This document shows positions 31,463 through 43,071 of a stretch of DNA of 64,000 nucleotides, piece by piece (the stretch's first letter is position 1; each line of letters opens with the position of its first letter). The position numbers and the translations under genes were made by a program. The notes under the pieces are model-generated. The model had not been told where the DNA came from. It saw only the letters and a program-made list of their open reading frames with translations, and did no database searches. Source of the stretch: Undaria pinnatifida (taxonomy: Eukaryota > Sar > Phaeophyceae > Laminariales > Alariaceae); the NCBI GenBank assembly GCA_012845835.1, contig JABAKD010000012.1, positions 5,857,344 to 5,921,343 on the forward strand, read 5' to 3'.

Positions 31463-33049
31463 GTACCAGGTAAAGTATGAAAATCATCCCAGAGGATTGC
31501 GTTGTCTTGCATATGTTACTACCATGGTATGAATACCTGGTATATACGGCTTTGTGACCACAGACTTCGTTTCTCTAGGAGGCTTTGCCACGGGCACTGG
31601 TTGTACTGGATGTAGATGGGCGTGCAAAGGTCAGTTTAATGTGAAGAACACACACGGCGGCATGTTCCATCATCCAGCTCGCCAACTCGTGTTCCACTCT
31701 GTCCGGAAACGTAAGGACGTTTCAATTATTATAAATAATATTTGAATAGTCCTTATATTTCCGAACGTCTTGAAATGTGTGAGAATCCTCGCTCGAGAGA
31801 ATCGCATGCTCACAACCAACGACCCAAAACCAATGAAGCAAACGCGTTTGCTTTTTGCTTTATTTGCACGAGGCGGTGCCGATAATAGTGAGCAAAGCCA
31901 CAATCCCCCGAATGTCAAACATGGGCAAGCCCCTACGTATTATGCCCAGACCCTGCTCTGCAAGAGACAGGGTGCCGATGGTGCAAGAGGATCTTAGGGT
32001 TCTCTCGTGGGTGGGCCCAGGGTTGCTGCAAGATCCAAACGCAATTTTGGGGTTGTTTTTTGTTTTTAGTGGGAGGCAGACAGAGAGACCTGACGATGGC
32101 AAACAAAAGTTTGGAACGCTTCGATCGGACTGCGACGGACGGCCCAACCGATCAGCCCAATTCAGGACTACATGGTGCTTCCCTCATTGCTGCGGGTCAC
32201 GGCTGAGCCATGCCAGCAATGTTGCTCGCCCTGTGTCCCAAACAGTCCGCCTCTTTCGCGGGCGGGCGTGGCCACGGGCAGAGGACAAACGAGAGGGGTA
32301 TGTACACAAATGTGGGCCTAAATATAAGAAAGTTTTATAGTTATTTTAATTGTATTACAGTCCCTATAATTTATTTATGTCATGTTGTTGGTACTTGTAG
32401 AAACCAGGGATAGAAGTCATGAATCGTGTACTCAAGAGGGAACAGGGGTGAGGAGACCGTGGCCGGAACGCACCTTTGGCCTTTTCAGCAGCTTCTCGAT
32501 CCTCGGTGCACAGGGCGGCTCAGGCAAGCAATGCAGCAGAAGCAAAAACGTAGGGTGCGTAGGGTGGTGGAGATTGATGAGGATCCAGATTGGGTGCTGT
32601 GGGTACCGAAGGGCTGATGATGCGGCGATGCCCCCAAAATCAAATATCGGTTTGCCTTTTACTGCCGGGTGTTGTCCTGTTTTAAACCAAGTAATTATGT
32701 TACGTCCCCTTTTTGCAACATGCCTTTATCTTGTTTGCCCAACTTACGGGGCTCAAATTTCAAGTTGCATACTTGTACGAATAGACTCTAGATCTTCTTG
32801 TACGAAAACATATTTTTTCACGTAGCCGAGGGGATCATGGATCACACTTGAGATTCGAGATCTCAGAAGAGGATTATTAGCTCTAGAGCCCCCCTTCCCA
32901 GTACGACACACGCTGTTCTTATGGCGTGACTGTTCGTATGGCATGACACAGATGGTGAGGTCTTCCTCCATCGCTCGTCATCTTCGAACCCCGCGAATTG
33001 TGGCATGGATACTACCTGGTGCAACAACAGTAGTGTACAACGGATTGGT
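31463..33049. other. No supported gene; weak coding-like stretch at 32426-32617
   Basis: An open frame at 31855-32340 and one at 32426-32617 (RRVRRVVEIDEDPDWVLWVP near its end) look more protein-like than chance frames, but match no family I know and have no convincing splice sites. They may be retroelement remnants. Confidence 0.3.
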
Positions 33050-33128
33050 GTGTAATCACTGCAAAATGTATCCTATGCTAACTCCAAGTAGATTGTCCCC
33101 AATAACGGGGGTGCGGTTTTGAAGGGAT
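33050..33128 (+). mobile_element. 85-bp short foldback element, copy
   Basis: CACTGCAAAATGTATCCTAT, CCAAGTAGATTGTCCCCAAT and GTGCGGTTTTGAAGGGATTA. The ends are inverted relative to each other (TTAATCCCTTCAAAACCGCA against GTGTAATCACTGCAAAA). Confidence 0.7.
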
Positions 33129-33988
33129 TAACATGTGCTGGCGGCATACTGTCCTCTGTGTGATACGTTAGCAGAACTTCAATGTGGCGCTGTGCTGCTG
33201 CTGCAGCTGCTGCGATGTATGCAATGTGTTTAGTTGTGCGCACGTGGTTGTATGCGGTCCGGTTAGAAAGAGGAAGACCCCCCGCCCCCCCCCGCCTGTC
33301 CCCCACAAAAGGGGATGTGGCGGCTTTCGCGGCACCTTGCTCGCTGTGTGTGTAACGGTCAATACACGGTCTGAAACTGGGGGTATTCTGGGACAAGGGT
33401 GTCCATGATCATGATCGGGTAGGGGCGGGAGTCTGCGTTATGAACTAGCTCCCTGCCGGGTATAATAATCCCCAAAGGCTCCGCAGTGTTTTTACCGCCC
33501 CCACACAAATAGCATGTTGTATGTGCCGTGTACATGCCGTCCGCAGCAAACGCATTCGTGTCGGTGGTTATTTAAATATAGTGGCCGTCAAATTCTTCCC
33601 TGTCTGTGAGCAATGTTTCCCGCAGAAGGACAGAAATGGCGCGTTCAATTTTTCAAATTCACGTGAAAAACAAAGATATACTTGTACTGTACGCACCTCG
33701 TCCATGTAGACTCGTTACACTGCTACTACCATATGGCTACATCGATACCCGCTGAACTTTTTGCTGTTTAATTAGAACGCAATCGACCGTCTTAAAAACT
33801 AGAAGAGCGGCTCCATGAGCAGATGCCAGTTAACAGAAAAAAACGGAGAGCTGTCGCATTCAATAAGGACAGCGACGGCCGCAAGGCTGGGGAAGGCTGC
33901 TACACTTCCCTGTAGCCAAACTAACATCGAACGCCACCCCCCCCAGTCAAACTCTGCGTGCGCGCGATATAATCCTGGATGCCGGTGT

Positions 33989-36900
33989 TCAAAAATTGAA
34001 CTGTGCGAGGGTGATGCAGAAGGCTTGGAAAGCGTTGATGGGGGCGCGGTAGTCCAGGTGGAACCGGTCTTCTCCCACCTAGTAGTAGTGATAATCACGG
34101 CAACGAGAAATGGCGTCAAAACACGGAGATGAAAGGCGGAGACAAAATACGCCAAGGGTTCGTTGTTGTTTGTTTTTACTAATTGTGCGTAATCAACTGA
34201 GTGGTGAGTTGTGCTATAGGTATAGACTATACATGGACTGGAAGAAATGACACGGTAACTAGTGCCAGCTACTTCAACCGTTCCAACTCAATAGTGACAA
34301 AACGATGTGCAGGAAACAGAAAAACCAATAAGGACATGCCAGAAAGGAATTGGTGCTGGGGGGTGAAAACACGCCACCTACTACCCATCAATCGAGGGAC
34401 CAATCTCGTTCGACACGGCTGTCAGTGTGGTCGTCTGAATAAAAAGGCAGTGCGTTACCTTGCCGAATCAACACACAGCATGCAACATGAAATAAAAGGC
34501 GGCACCTTGTCGAATTGACACGCAGTATGAAGCATGAAACAAAAGGCGGCACCTTCCCGAGTTGACTATTAATATAACACAATACAGTATGAATACCAGA
34601 CGGTACCTTGCCGAATTGACACTTGGTATGCAGCACAAACAGAAGGATGTCGAATATAATGATAATAAAAAGGGTGGTATATCACCTTGCCAAATTGACA
34701 CACGGTATGCTGAGTGTCGTCGGGGCTGACGAGTTGGAAGTTCTTGACCGAGGGTACCGTCACTCTCCCCCGAAAGTTGAGGCGGTAGTTTCCTTTCGTG
34801 AAGGTGGGCTCCCTGGTTCGGAGGAGGAACATGCTGCCGTGGCGACCCTGGTTGATGTACGACAACTGAAAACATTGGTTGAATCGGAAGGCAGCGGCAT
34901 GTAAGATCAAACGCGTGGCGGCCCTTGTTGAAACTAAAAATGTTGAAACGGGCGTCAGCGGGAAAAATACAAAAGGACTGGGGCTGATCGAATCGAAAAC
35001 CGTGAACCGGAAGGTAGCCGGAAAAAGTTGAAAGGGCTGGAGCTGATCGCAGTTTTCAAGCTCTACTGCAAAATTGTTTCGCACTACTGCCGGTCATCCA
35101 CTGTGAGTAGTAATCTTTGAGCCATCGACCATGCACTCTCGCGGTAAGGAACACGCTGAGTGCAGGCGATGCATCTTGAGCGGGGAAGTGTGGTGGCGCG
35201 TGGTTGGGTGGCCGCAATAAGATCGCGCCCTTAGCGGGGAAGTGTGGTGGCGCGTGGTTGGGTGGCCGCAATAAGATCGCGCCCTTACTGTGGCCACTTT
35301 GGGCGATTCTCCTGGGTATTAAACGTTTTTTCAAACGGGCGTTGGTCCCTGGTAACACCAATAATATAGACGTATCAAAAGCTCCACCGCTCGCCTGACT
35401 AAGGATTGCAGCCCTTCGGTAAATCTGAGGTCACGGCTTAACAGCCAAACTGGCCACAGGTTGTGCTTCTGACAGGGAAACACCATACGCAGTGAGCTAG
35501 CAGTCGGCGCTGACTGTTATCTCAATGGCTGCGGTGTATATCTAACACGCCCCGACAATATAATTTTGTAGACTGAATCGGCTCTGTGCCATGACTTGAA
35601 CAGTCTTGCCCTACTACCCCTGCACCCACCCGACACTGAAGCTGCAGCGTGTGATGCGCGATATACCGTGCAACGCGCATGATAACACACCCCATGAGAA
35701 CAATTTCTGAGCCGGCTTGCAGCGCTTTTGACGGATCGGATCTCTTTTCGGGGTCGGATCGGATCAGGGTGACCCAACCCGACCCTACCCGACCCGTGAT
35801 ATTTGATCACCTCCTGACCCGACCCGGCCCGACCCGCGAGATTTCAAACAATTCCTGACCCGACCCAACCCGACACACGATTTTTTGAAAACATCCTGGC
35901 CAACCCGCGGGCCGGATCACGACCCGTGAAAAGCCCTGCCGACTTGCTCCAAAATGAGGGGGGCACGTACAACGAAAACAGTCGCGTTAGGAAAATCTCA
36001 TCAACATCTTCTCAGACGCATTGCTCGGCGTTTGCAGCACCCTCGTTGTCGCGGAAAAACAGCTTGGAAAGTGTGCAGAATCTCGCGTGCTATTCCTTTG
36101 TTGTATCAGAGCACAAACAGGCTTCATATTGAACGCCGCCCCTTCCTCACCATTTTGGCTATTGTCATCAAAAACTGTTGGATTGGGTTTTGTAAAAGAG
36201 ATCCATGGGTAGCTTTCTTTAACAAGCGCTATCGCAGCCGAGCACAAACAGGCCATAAGTCGAACGCCGCTCTTTTCTCGCCATGTGACTATGAATAAAA
36301 CTAAAGACAATAAGCTCCTTTTCCACCATGTGGTTATTGTTATCAAATCAGGCAATCAAAAGCCGGTCCCTTTGTTACCCTGTGGCTATTGTCATCAAAA
36401 GTAGGTCATGAAGCACCACTACTTTTTCATCACGTGGCTATTATCATTGAAACGCAGCCAAAGAAAAATGCCGTTCTTTTCTCACTGTGTGGCTAATCGT
36501 CATCAAAAACAGGCAGTAAAAAAGACGTCGCTCTTTTCTCTCCTGGACTGGCTACAACAATCAAAACCATGCAATAAAACGACACTCCTTTGTCATCATG
36601 TGGCTATCATCATAGAAAAAAACACCGCTTATTGCTCACCATGTGGCCTTTCTCACCATGTGGCTACGAGTTTTGTCCTGAAAAACTGTGGGTGTGTAAA
36701 ATATGTCACTGGGTACCTGTGTTTAACAACTTCTACTGCATTCCGGCATCAGACGCCTCTTGTTTCTCACCATGTGGCTGTCGTCGTCGTACGGGTCCAC
36801 CTTGTGCGCAAGCGGCGCGCCATCGCAATCTAGGGCCGGGAGGAGAACGGAAAACTTCCGCGGCTGGCTGCCATCCCGCAAGTGGCCAACGAGGCCGGGC

Positions 36901-39900
36901 TTTTCGAACGAAATCGCTCCCAGCTCGGCCACCTCCTGTGATTAATGTTGATTTTTTCGGGTTTGTTTGCGTTTTTTTTTTTTCTAGCTACGGTGTTATC
37001 TTTGGCTTGTGCACTGTTCTACATTTGACGTTGACGCCGCCAGAAACAGGGACCCCTTTGGAGCTGCCTGAAGCGTCCGCCGACTACCAGCGTAGACAAG
37101 TGAACGGCAGTTCCAAACGTCCTGCTGCGCGAGTTTCCAGCGACAGCTATGCCACCCTTTTGAACGGACGACCTGGTGTGACTTGCTTCGGCGTCTGGCA
37201 TTAAAGTATCGCGCGTGTGTTTTCGGTGATTTCCTGCCGAGATGCGTAGCAATGATTGTGCAATCACATAGGTGCATTTTCACAAAGTAAAAATAGCGTC
37301 CTAAAGTTGTCGGAGCGCTTGGGTCTAACCCTTACACTACCGCAAAGCTTATCATACACTAATCCCTAGTAGTTGTTCCCCAACAACGTGGGTGCAGTTC
37401 TAAAGGGATTAAAGGACGGTTCGCTTTCATGGTACGCTGCTCGCCTGGTCGTTCGTGAAAACTGTAGCCTCTGTCCTCTTGAGGTTCGTCCGGACCTTGC
37501 CGAGGTAGTTCCCGTTCTTCTTGCTCAGGCGCTGGGTATATACCGGTAGTCCACGAACGAACAGGCCGATCAGCACAGAACGATACCGACAAACAAGAGA
37601 CGCGTCAATCACAATGCGCAACCACGACTGCCGTAGTACTATCACCAAGCTAAGGCGGCGTTCCTCACTCGACTTCAAGTTCGCACGTCAGCGTTTTCAA
37701 GAGTTTTAGTTAATACCTCCATCAGCAAATCGACGACATCGCCAAACAAAAAAAATCGCCAGCCACAATGCACAAATAGCGCAATCGACAAGTTAAGGCG
37801 CCCTTGTGTCTTGACTTCACATTCCCAATTCGTCATTTCAAGAGCTTGGTGTCATAACCTAAGCTAACCCTTTTACAACTGCAGTAGTTTGTCATCTCTA
37901 CGTCCAGGTACATTGACCGCAAAGACATGGGTGCAGTTCCCAAGGGGGTTAAGGCGTTTTTGTAATCATACATCGATCTGCAAAAATCGACGACACCGAC
38001 GTATAAAAAACGCGCCAAACGCTATGCGTGACTAGCGCGAAATCGACATATAAACCCTTCTAGAACCGCAAAAAAAGTATCCCAAGCTATTATTTTTCCT
38101 CAAAAATGTGGGGGGGTAGTTATGAAGGGATACACGCTTTTAGAACTGCAAAAAAATATCCCACACTATTTTCAAGCAGTTCGACCGCCAAAAACGTGGG
38201 TGCAAAATCTATAGTGAGCTAAGATGCTTGTGTCTACACTTCGCGTCCGCACGTCATCGTTTTCGAGAGCTTCAGTACACCTGGATGACAAAGGGGGGGG
38301 GCTTGGAGGTTTGGGTGCACTACCCGTAGGCTCTCGAGGATGGGTACTGAAACAGCCTATCTTGAAAAGAGTCGTCTAAACAATATTGGCCGCTCATCCC
38401 TCTGCTTGAAAAACAGCAATACTTCAGCGCACGGAGAGAACAAATAACAAACAACAGAGTCCTTTCTGGAACGCTCAATGTGTGGCAGGTGCTCTATATA
38501 ACCGGCGTTGACATTTGAATACTGGGCTTTCTGGTGGGAAACCTTGAACACGCATATGTGTATATGTATGTATCAGGCTCTCAAGCATTTACGAGTCGCA
38601 ACAACAGCTCACCGTCCGAAACCCGCCTCGGTGCATGTCGAACACGTGATAGTTACTGGAGCGGTTCTTGCTGCACTTCTGCGCCACCATCATGAGCTGA
38701 TGTTCTTTTCCCTGGAAAAAAAACCTGTACTGCGGATACAAGCGGTTCATGCCAGAGCGCTGTGCAGGCAAGGCATATCAAGCGTCGGGCACCAAGAAAC
38801 TGGTCAGCGCACGTCCTCCTTCAAACGATGTTGTTGGCAACAAAAGCTACCACTCGCTGCTACGTACGGCAAAGGACAACAACATATTGTAGCCGAGTGT
38901 GGTAGTTAGCATCACCCGTCGGGCTACGGTTAGTTAGAAGCTCTCCCCGGTGAGCTACTTCAGCCACGAGACTAAAGTAGCCTATCAAGAAGAGGCTCCT
39001 AGCCAGCACTTCTAACGAACAGGGTGTTCTACAACCCACGCACTGATGTAGCCGCCCTCTGAAAAATCTGGCTGCTCTCTAAAACAATTACAAAGTTGCG
39101 CGAACGGGCTTGTAGCGTACCACTCACGTCGCGCACGATGACACATTGCACCAGGTCCGAAGTTTTGCCTCTCTCGTACGCCAGCATGAGCGACAGACAC
39201 TGCTTTTGCCTCTCGTTCGGCGGCAACGCCCCACAATATCCTCTATCGCCACCATCACACCCGCCACCACCGCCGCCACTAGTGCCTCCACCCCGTTCAC
39301 CCCCGTCGACACCGTTGCCCGCCCGCATCCTCTCCGCTTTCAAGCGGCATCTTCCGTTACCCCCACTGCTATCTGAAGAACAGTCGATGCCTCTTACTTC
39401 TGTTTTCCCGCCCTCTTCTTTCTGTCCCTCGACGGCGAACCAACCACCGGCGGAAGCCCTCGGCGTGCCACAACCGGTCTCCTGGAGATGTGTCTTGCCC
39501 GACAGTTTTTCCGATCCATGATCGCCGTCGCCACCGCCGCCGCCGCAACGATGCTCATCCTCGCCAGGGCTGCTTGTATGGTCTCGCTCTGGCCTGTCCT
39601 CACCGGTCCTTCCCTCGTGACCTGACTTGTCTCGACCACGGATATTAAGACGATCGCCGACCGTTTCGTCGTGACATACTTGATTCCTGCACATATATAG
39701 AGATAATCGGTGCATGAACAGGTCGAGTTTCAGACGCGGGCGTAGGCGACTTGGAGAGTGGGGGTCAAAAGTAACACAAAATAATGCAGCCCGCCACACA
39801 GGGGGTGGGTGATACCCCGATGGTATTGCGATGCCGTGTCTACTGTTATAAACACAGTACTGTTTTATAGCGTGTTCAAGGGGTGCAAAACCAGTGGAGA

Positions 39901-42231
39901 CTTCTCTGAATCCCTTTGGAATTGACACATGCTTTTGGAGACAAACTGCTTGGAATTAGTGTGGAATCCTTTTTGCAGAAGTAATAGGTTAACGGGGGTT
40001 GTCGTCCCCCATGTGAAACCTGTCCGTAAACACATTGAAACGGGAAAATCAGTTAATTGTTCACGACCAGCCTCCCCTTTCCCCCTTGTCTGCCCTCTAT
40101 CCGTAATACGCACCGTTGGTACGAATAGTTGCGGGACGCGTGCCTGGTGTCCACCCTGCCTACCGAACCCCTGTTCGATTGGACGTAGGGCTTGCTCCCC
40201 GCTTCCCGACGAACATGCCGTTTTTCATTGTCGCCGAGCGACACATTTGCTCTCGAAGGATGACGATACGATGCAAACGCGGCAGTGCTACAGTTTCGAT
40301 TTTCTTCAGATGACAAAACGCCGAGTTCGACACTTTTCTCGCCGCCGTCGCTGTCGTCGTTGTCGTAATTATTGTTGTCGTTGTTGTTGTCGTCGTCATC
40401 GTCGTCGTCGTCGTCGTCGTCGAAAACCAGATCCGGCGGCGGGTGCTTCCCTTCGCGACGAGTATGAGCTTTGGTCGTGGGCGAGGACGGGGTAGAGTGA
40501 CGTTGGCCAGAGCCGTCGAAGCTGCCGATTCCGCCTTCACCGAGACCTTGGCCGTATGCCTGTTGAGTACAATATGGTCGCATTTTAACGGAGAAATAGA
40601 TGATCGTAGCATGCGTTGGGCAGGTACAGCGGTGGCTGTGCGTCGCGAGTGTCGAGAGACAAGCATGAAAATGTTGGGTGTTGACTGTAATTACCTACTA
40701 TACCACCACTGTCATCGCGCGAAAGCTCCAACACGCGTAGCACACTCGCACATCGAAGGGAGCACGAACGTTATAGGGGTTGGGGTAGCAAGTCTGACAT
40801 CTGAAACGTTAACGCTTTAGTCGCACCGCGTGGAGATAATTGGAGGATCACCCTCAAGCGAAACTCCGGGATATACTTGTAGAACACATCTTGCTCACGG
40901 CAGCACAGGAGGCATGTTCTTGTTGCTGGAGTCGAAGAGGTTCGAGGCGTTTGATGCAACCTAGCACGCCTAAACAATCAAAGCACCAGCATGGTCACAA
41001 AACCAATATAATAGACCAATCTGATGAGTCTCATTCAATATCCTTGTTCCAACGACCAGCATGCTTACAAAAGCATGCTGAACAGACCAACACGATCAGT
41101 CTCATAAAACGCACCTTGTTCCGTCGAAAATGGACCGAAGAGGACGCACTTGCTGTGCCTGTCGGCCAAGCCAATCCGATCTGGTTATTCGTGCTACCAT
41201 TGACACTTTCGCCGAACAACCCACCACTGGCACTAGGGTCGCGGGGAGAGGGCGTCGCGGTTGTCTCCGACCCTTGCGCTTTAGCGGAGCTATCGCGCCT
41301 CTTTTCGCTGCCTCCACTTCTGCAGCCGCGGGTCGGGCTTGATTCGCTGGTTTGGCCATTGTAGCCGCCGGCGTCATCGCGATCCGAACGCACCGTACTG
41401 CACGGACTACTTATCATCCTGCGAGCGCTCTCCGCGGTCTTTCCGTTTCGTGTATTGTCGTGACGCTTCTGGGGCTGCGCGGAGGGTTTGTGCTCCCCAT
41501 TCTTCCCAATGGTTTTGTCCTTCGGCTGCCTCATCCGATCGTCCCTATCCCGACGACCGTGGTGACCGCCGTGAACTCTACTGAGAGTAGTTTCCTTCTC
41601 TACGTGTTTAGTTTTTTCTTTCGACCTGTCGCGTCCTTCACCTCTGACCTCACGTTCCCCATGAACTTCGCGACTAATCTCTTCGCTGTTCTTGCGTAAA
41701 TCATCCACGTCGTGCGCCCTCCTATCTTCGCCGCTAGTGCTTCTACTAATGTTTCTGCTGCTTCTGTAGCTTCTGCTGCTTCTACTGCTTGTGCTGTTTC
41801 TACTGCTTCTGCTGCTGCTTCTACTGCTGCAGTCTCTATCCTGGATGAAATCACTATTTCTGCTCCGTATGGGTCTTATTCTACCATGGCCGCCGCCACC
41901 GCCGCCGCCGCCGCCATCGCCGCCGCCATCGCTGCCGCTGCTACCGCTGCTGCTTCCACGGTCGTGACCGTGATCAAAATCTAAGCCGCGGCGACTACCG
42001 CGGTGCAAGCGTGCTCGGCTACTGCCTCTTCGCCTAAGGACTCCACCTTTGTGGGACAAAGCACGTGGTGGTGATTCGACCGGGGGTGGAAGGAGTGTCC
42101 GGCTGGACCCGCTAGCTCGCGCTGCCTGCGCTTGCCAAGCGTGAACACTGCTGTCCTTGTCCTTGTTGTCGGCCGTACCGGCCCCGTCATCAGCGGCAGC
42201 GGTCTCGACTTTTCCGGTTGAAAACGGCTCC
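33989..42231 (-). CDS. Tubby-like protein, multi-exon gene (5' exon not found)
   Basis: Tubby-domain proteins bind phosphoinositides; animal members traffic receptors to cilia. Exons in coding order: 42231-41115, 40559-40114, 39686-39128, 38759-38613, 37531-37445 (or 37436), 36935-36771, 34865-34686, 34078-33989 (stop TGA). Phases match at every junction. The first three exons encode a long disordered, Arg/Ser/Gly/Asp-rich N-terminus. The Tubby domain then runs in order: VQCVIVRD, RLYPQYRFFFQGK, SSNYHVFDM, GNYLGKVRTNLKRTEATVF, ELGAISFEKPGL, RKFSVLLPALD, FRGRVTVPSVKNFQLV, VCQFGK, and the C-terminal DYRAPINAFQAFCITLAQF. The large first exon has no suitable ATG and opens at a phase-2 acceptor (CACACACAG|G at 42232), so at least one upstream exon is missing. 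Exon 5 may end at a GC donor (CAG|GCGAGC) or at AGC|GTACCA. Introns are full of repeats. Confidence 0.92.
34455..34650 (-). repeat. Tandem decayed copies of a Tubby-gene splice junction
   Basis: The exon end and donor at 34681-34715 (on the + strand CACCTTGCCAAATTGACACA, then CGGTATGC) are followed in the intron by four more units of about 45-60 bp: GTACCTTGCCGAATTGACAC, GCACCTTCCCGAGTTGACTA, GCACCTTGTCGAATTGACAC, TTACCTTGCCGAATCAACAC. Three of the four extra units keep a CAAG|GT donor-like core on the - strand; the other reads GAAG|GT. Confidence 0.88.
35179..35286 (+). repeat. 54-bp perfect tandem duplication
   Basis: Two identical units starting AGCGGGGAAGTGTGGTGGCG at 35179 and 35233. 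The lack of divergence points to a recent event. Intronic in the Tubby gene. Confidence 0.93.
35720..35938. mobile_element. hAT-like MITE with 8-bp target duplication, copy 2
   Basis: Left end CAGCGCTTTTGACGGATCGG; right end reverse complement CAGGGCTTTTCACGGGTCGT. Flanked by CCGGCTTG (35712-35719) and CCGACTTG (35939-35946), 7 of 8 matching. The inside is GACCCGACCCG repeats, as in 10414-10603. Intronic in the Tubby gene. Confidence 0.85.
36110..36672 (-). repeat. About 60-bp tandem units that copy a Tubby-gene splice junction
   Basis: About nine decayed units contain (on the + strand) CTTTTCTCACCATGTGGCTA, TTGTCATCAAAA and ACAGGCAATAAAA. The first part equals the exon end and donor at 36762-36785 (TTTCTCACCATGTGGCTGTC). 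On the - strand many units keep CACATG|GTGAGAAA, a usable 5' splice site sequence. Confidence 0.88.
37325..37412 (+). mobile_element. 85-bp short foldback element, well-preserved copy
   Basis: Begins CTAACCCTTACACTACCGCA and ends GTGGGTGCAGTTCTAAAGGG ATTA, so the termini are imperfect inverted repeats (TTAATCCCTTTAGAACTGCA). Core: CATACACTAATCCCTAGTAG, TTGTTCCCCAACAACGTGGG. It lies 24 bp past the end of Tubby exon 5. Confidence 0.75.
37867..37952 (+). mobile_element. 85-bp short foldback element, copy
   Basis: CTAACCCTTTTACAACTGCA at the left, GGGTGCAGTTCCCAAGGGGG TTAA at the right. Intronic in the Tubby gene. Confidence 0.75.
38049..38136 (+). mobile_element. 85-bp short foldback element, copy (first of an adjacent pair)
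   Basis: TAAACCCTTCTAGAACCGCA, TATCCCAAGCTATTATTTTT and GTAGTTATGAAGGGATACA. Confidence 0.7.
38137..38222 (+). mobile_element. 85-bp short foldback element, copy (second of an adjacent pair)
   Basis: CTTTTAGAACTGCAAAAAAA, TATCCCACACTATTTTCAAG and CCAAAAACGTGGGTGCAAAA. Directly abuts the previous copy. Confidence 0.7.
39911..39992 (-). mobile_element. 85-bp short foldback element, inverted copy
   Basis: On the - strand: GTTAACCTATTACTTCTGCA, AAAAAGGATTCCACACTAAT, TCCAAGCAGTTTGTCTCCAA. Intronic in the Tubby gene. Confidence 0.65.
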
Positions 42232-42505
42232 CTGTGTGTGTCAGAAAGTTCGTAGTCAAGGTTGGGTTCATGTTAACAATCGCAGTTCGATGTGAGTCGA
42301 CGAGGGAAGAAATAGCTGGAGTCTTCTCGCGATAAAAATGAGGGCGCGTGCCGTAGTGCGGAAGGGGGAGAAGAGCCTGCGTGGTGATCCCGGATCTGAG
42401 TTACGTCTAGAGAGCGAGAAGGATAAGGAAAAGTGCGAAGATAATAGAAGGGATGTGCAAAAGTAGTAAGAAAAAAATAAAGATGTTTCATGCCAATATG
42501 GATTT

Positions 42506-42559
42506 AAATGTAAGGACCGTTTTGGTGTTCCTATTAAAAAACCCACGGTCCTTACATTT
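42506..42559. repeat. Perfect 15-bp inverted repeat with 24-nt loop
   Basis: AAATGTAAGGACCGT (42506-42520) and ACGGTCCTTACATTT (42545-42559). It would form a strong hairpin in RNA from either strand. Could be a minimal foldback element, a terminator-like or small-RNA hairpin. Confidence 0.85.
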
Positions 42560-42997
42560 CTGTCTACAACAGTACAGTGGTGGCCGCCCCATAGTGCCGC
42601 TGTGTACCAGCCAACAATACCGGCCTTAAAGCTGAGACACAGGTACAACCTTGAATATAGTACCGATTTTTGCACTACTTTAGTATATGGGGTTCCAGTC
42701 GTGATAATCAATTTAACCGGCACGGTGCTTCAGGGAGACGCTCAATGCTGCCGCGCAGGGTTCGCAACGGTACAGCATTTACGGACGATGCGGTAGCTTT
42801 TCAGGCACTGCTGTGGCATTTCGGGCACAACTTGCTCGTATAACGTGGAGAGATACCTGCGCGTTGCGTGTGCGTGTGGTGCGTGTTGCGTGTGCGTGTG
42901 GTTCGTGTTGACTGTATGGTGCGTGGCGGAATATCTCCCTCTTCCTCTATGAGGGCGTCGTGCATCCTTCATATGAAGGCTTCACCATTTTTCTCGT
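42560..42997. other. No supported feature
   Basis: Upstream side of the Tubby gene. A short GTGCGTGTTGCGTGTG repeat lies near 42860-42905. The missing first Tubby exon and its promoter may lie here or beyond. Confidence 0.35.
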
Positions 42998-43071
42998 ACT
43001 GCAAAATGTATTACACTAAAACCAAGTAGTTTTCCCCCCAAAATGTGGGTGCCGTTCAAAGAGGTTACGCT
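42998..43071 (+). mobile_element. 85-bp short foldback element, copy
   Basis: TACTGCAAAATGTATTACAC, TAAAACCAAGTAGTTTTCCC and CAAAATGTGGGTGCCGTTCA ending AAGAGGTTACG. Confidence 0.7.
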
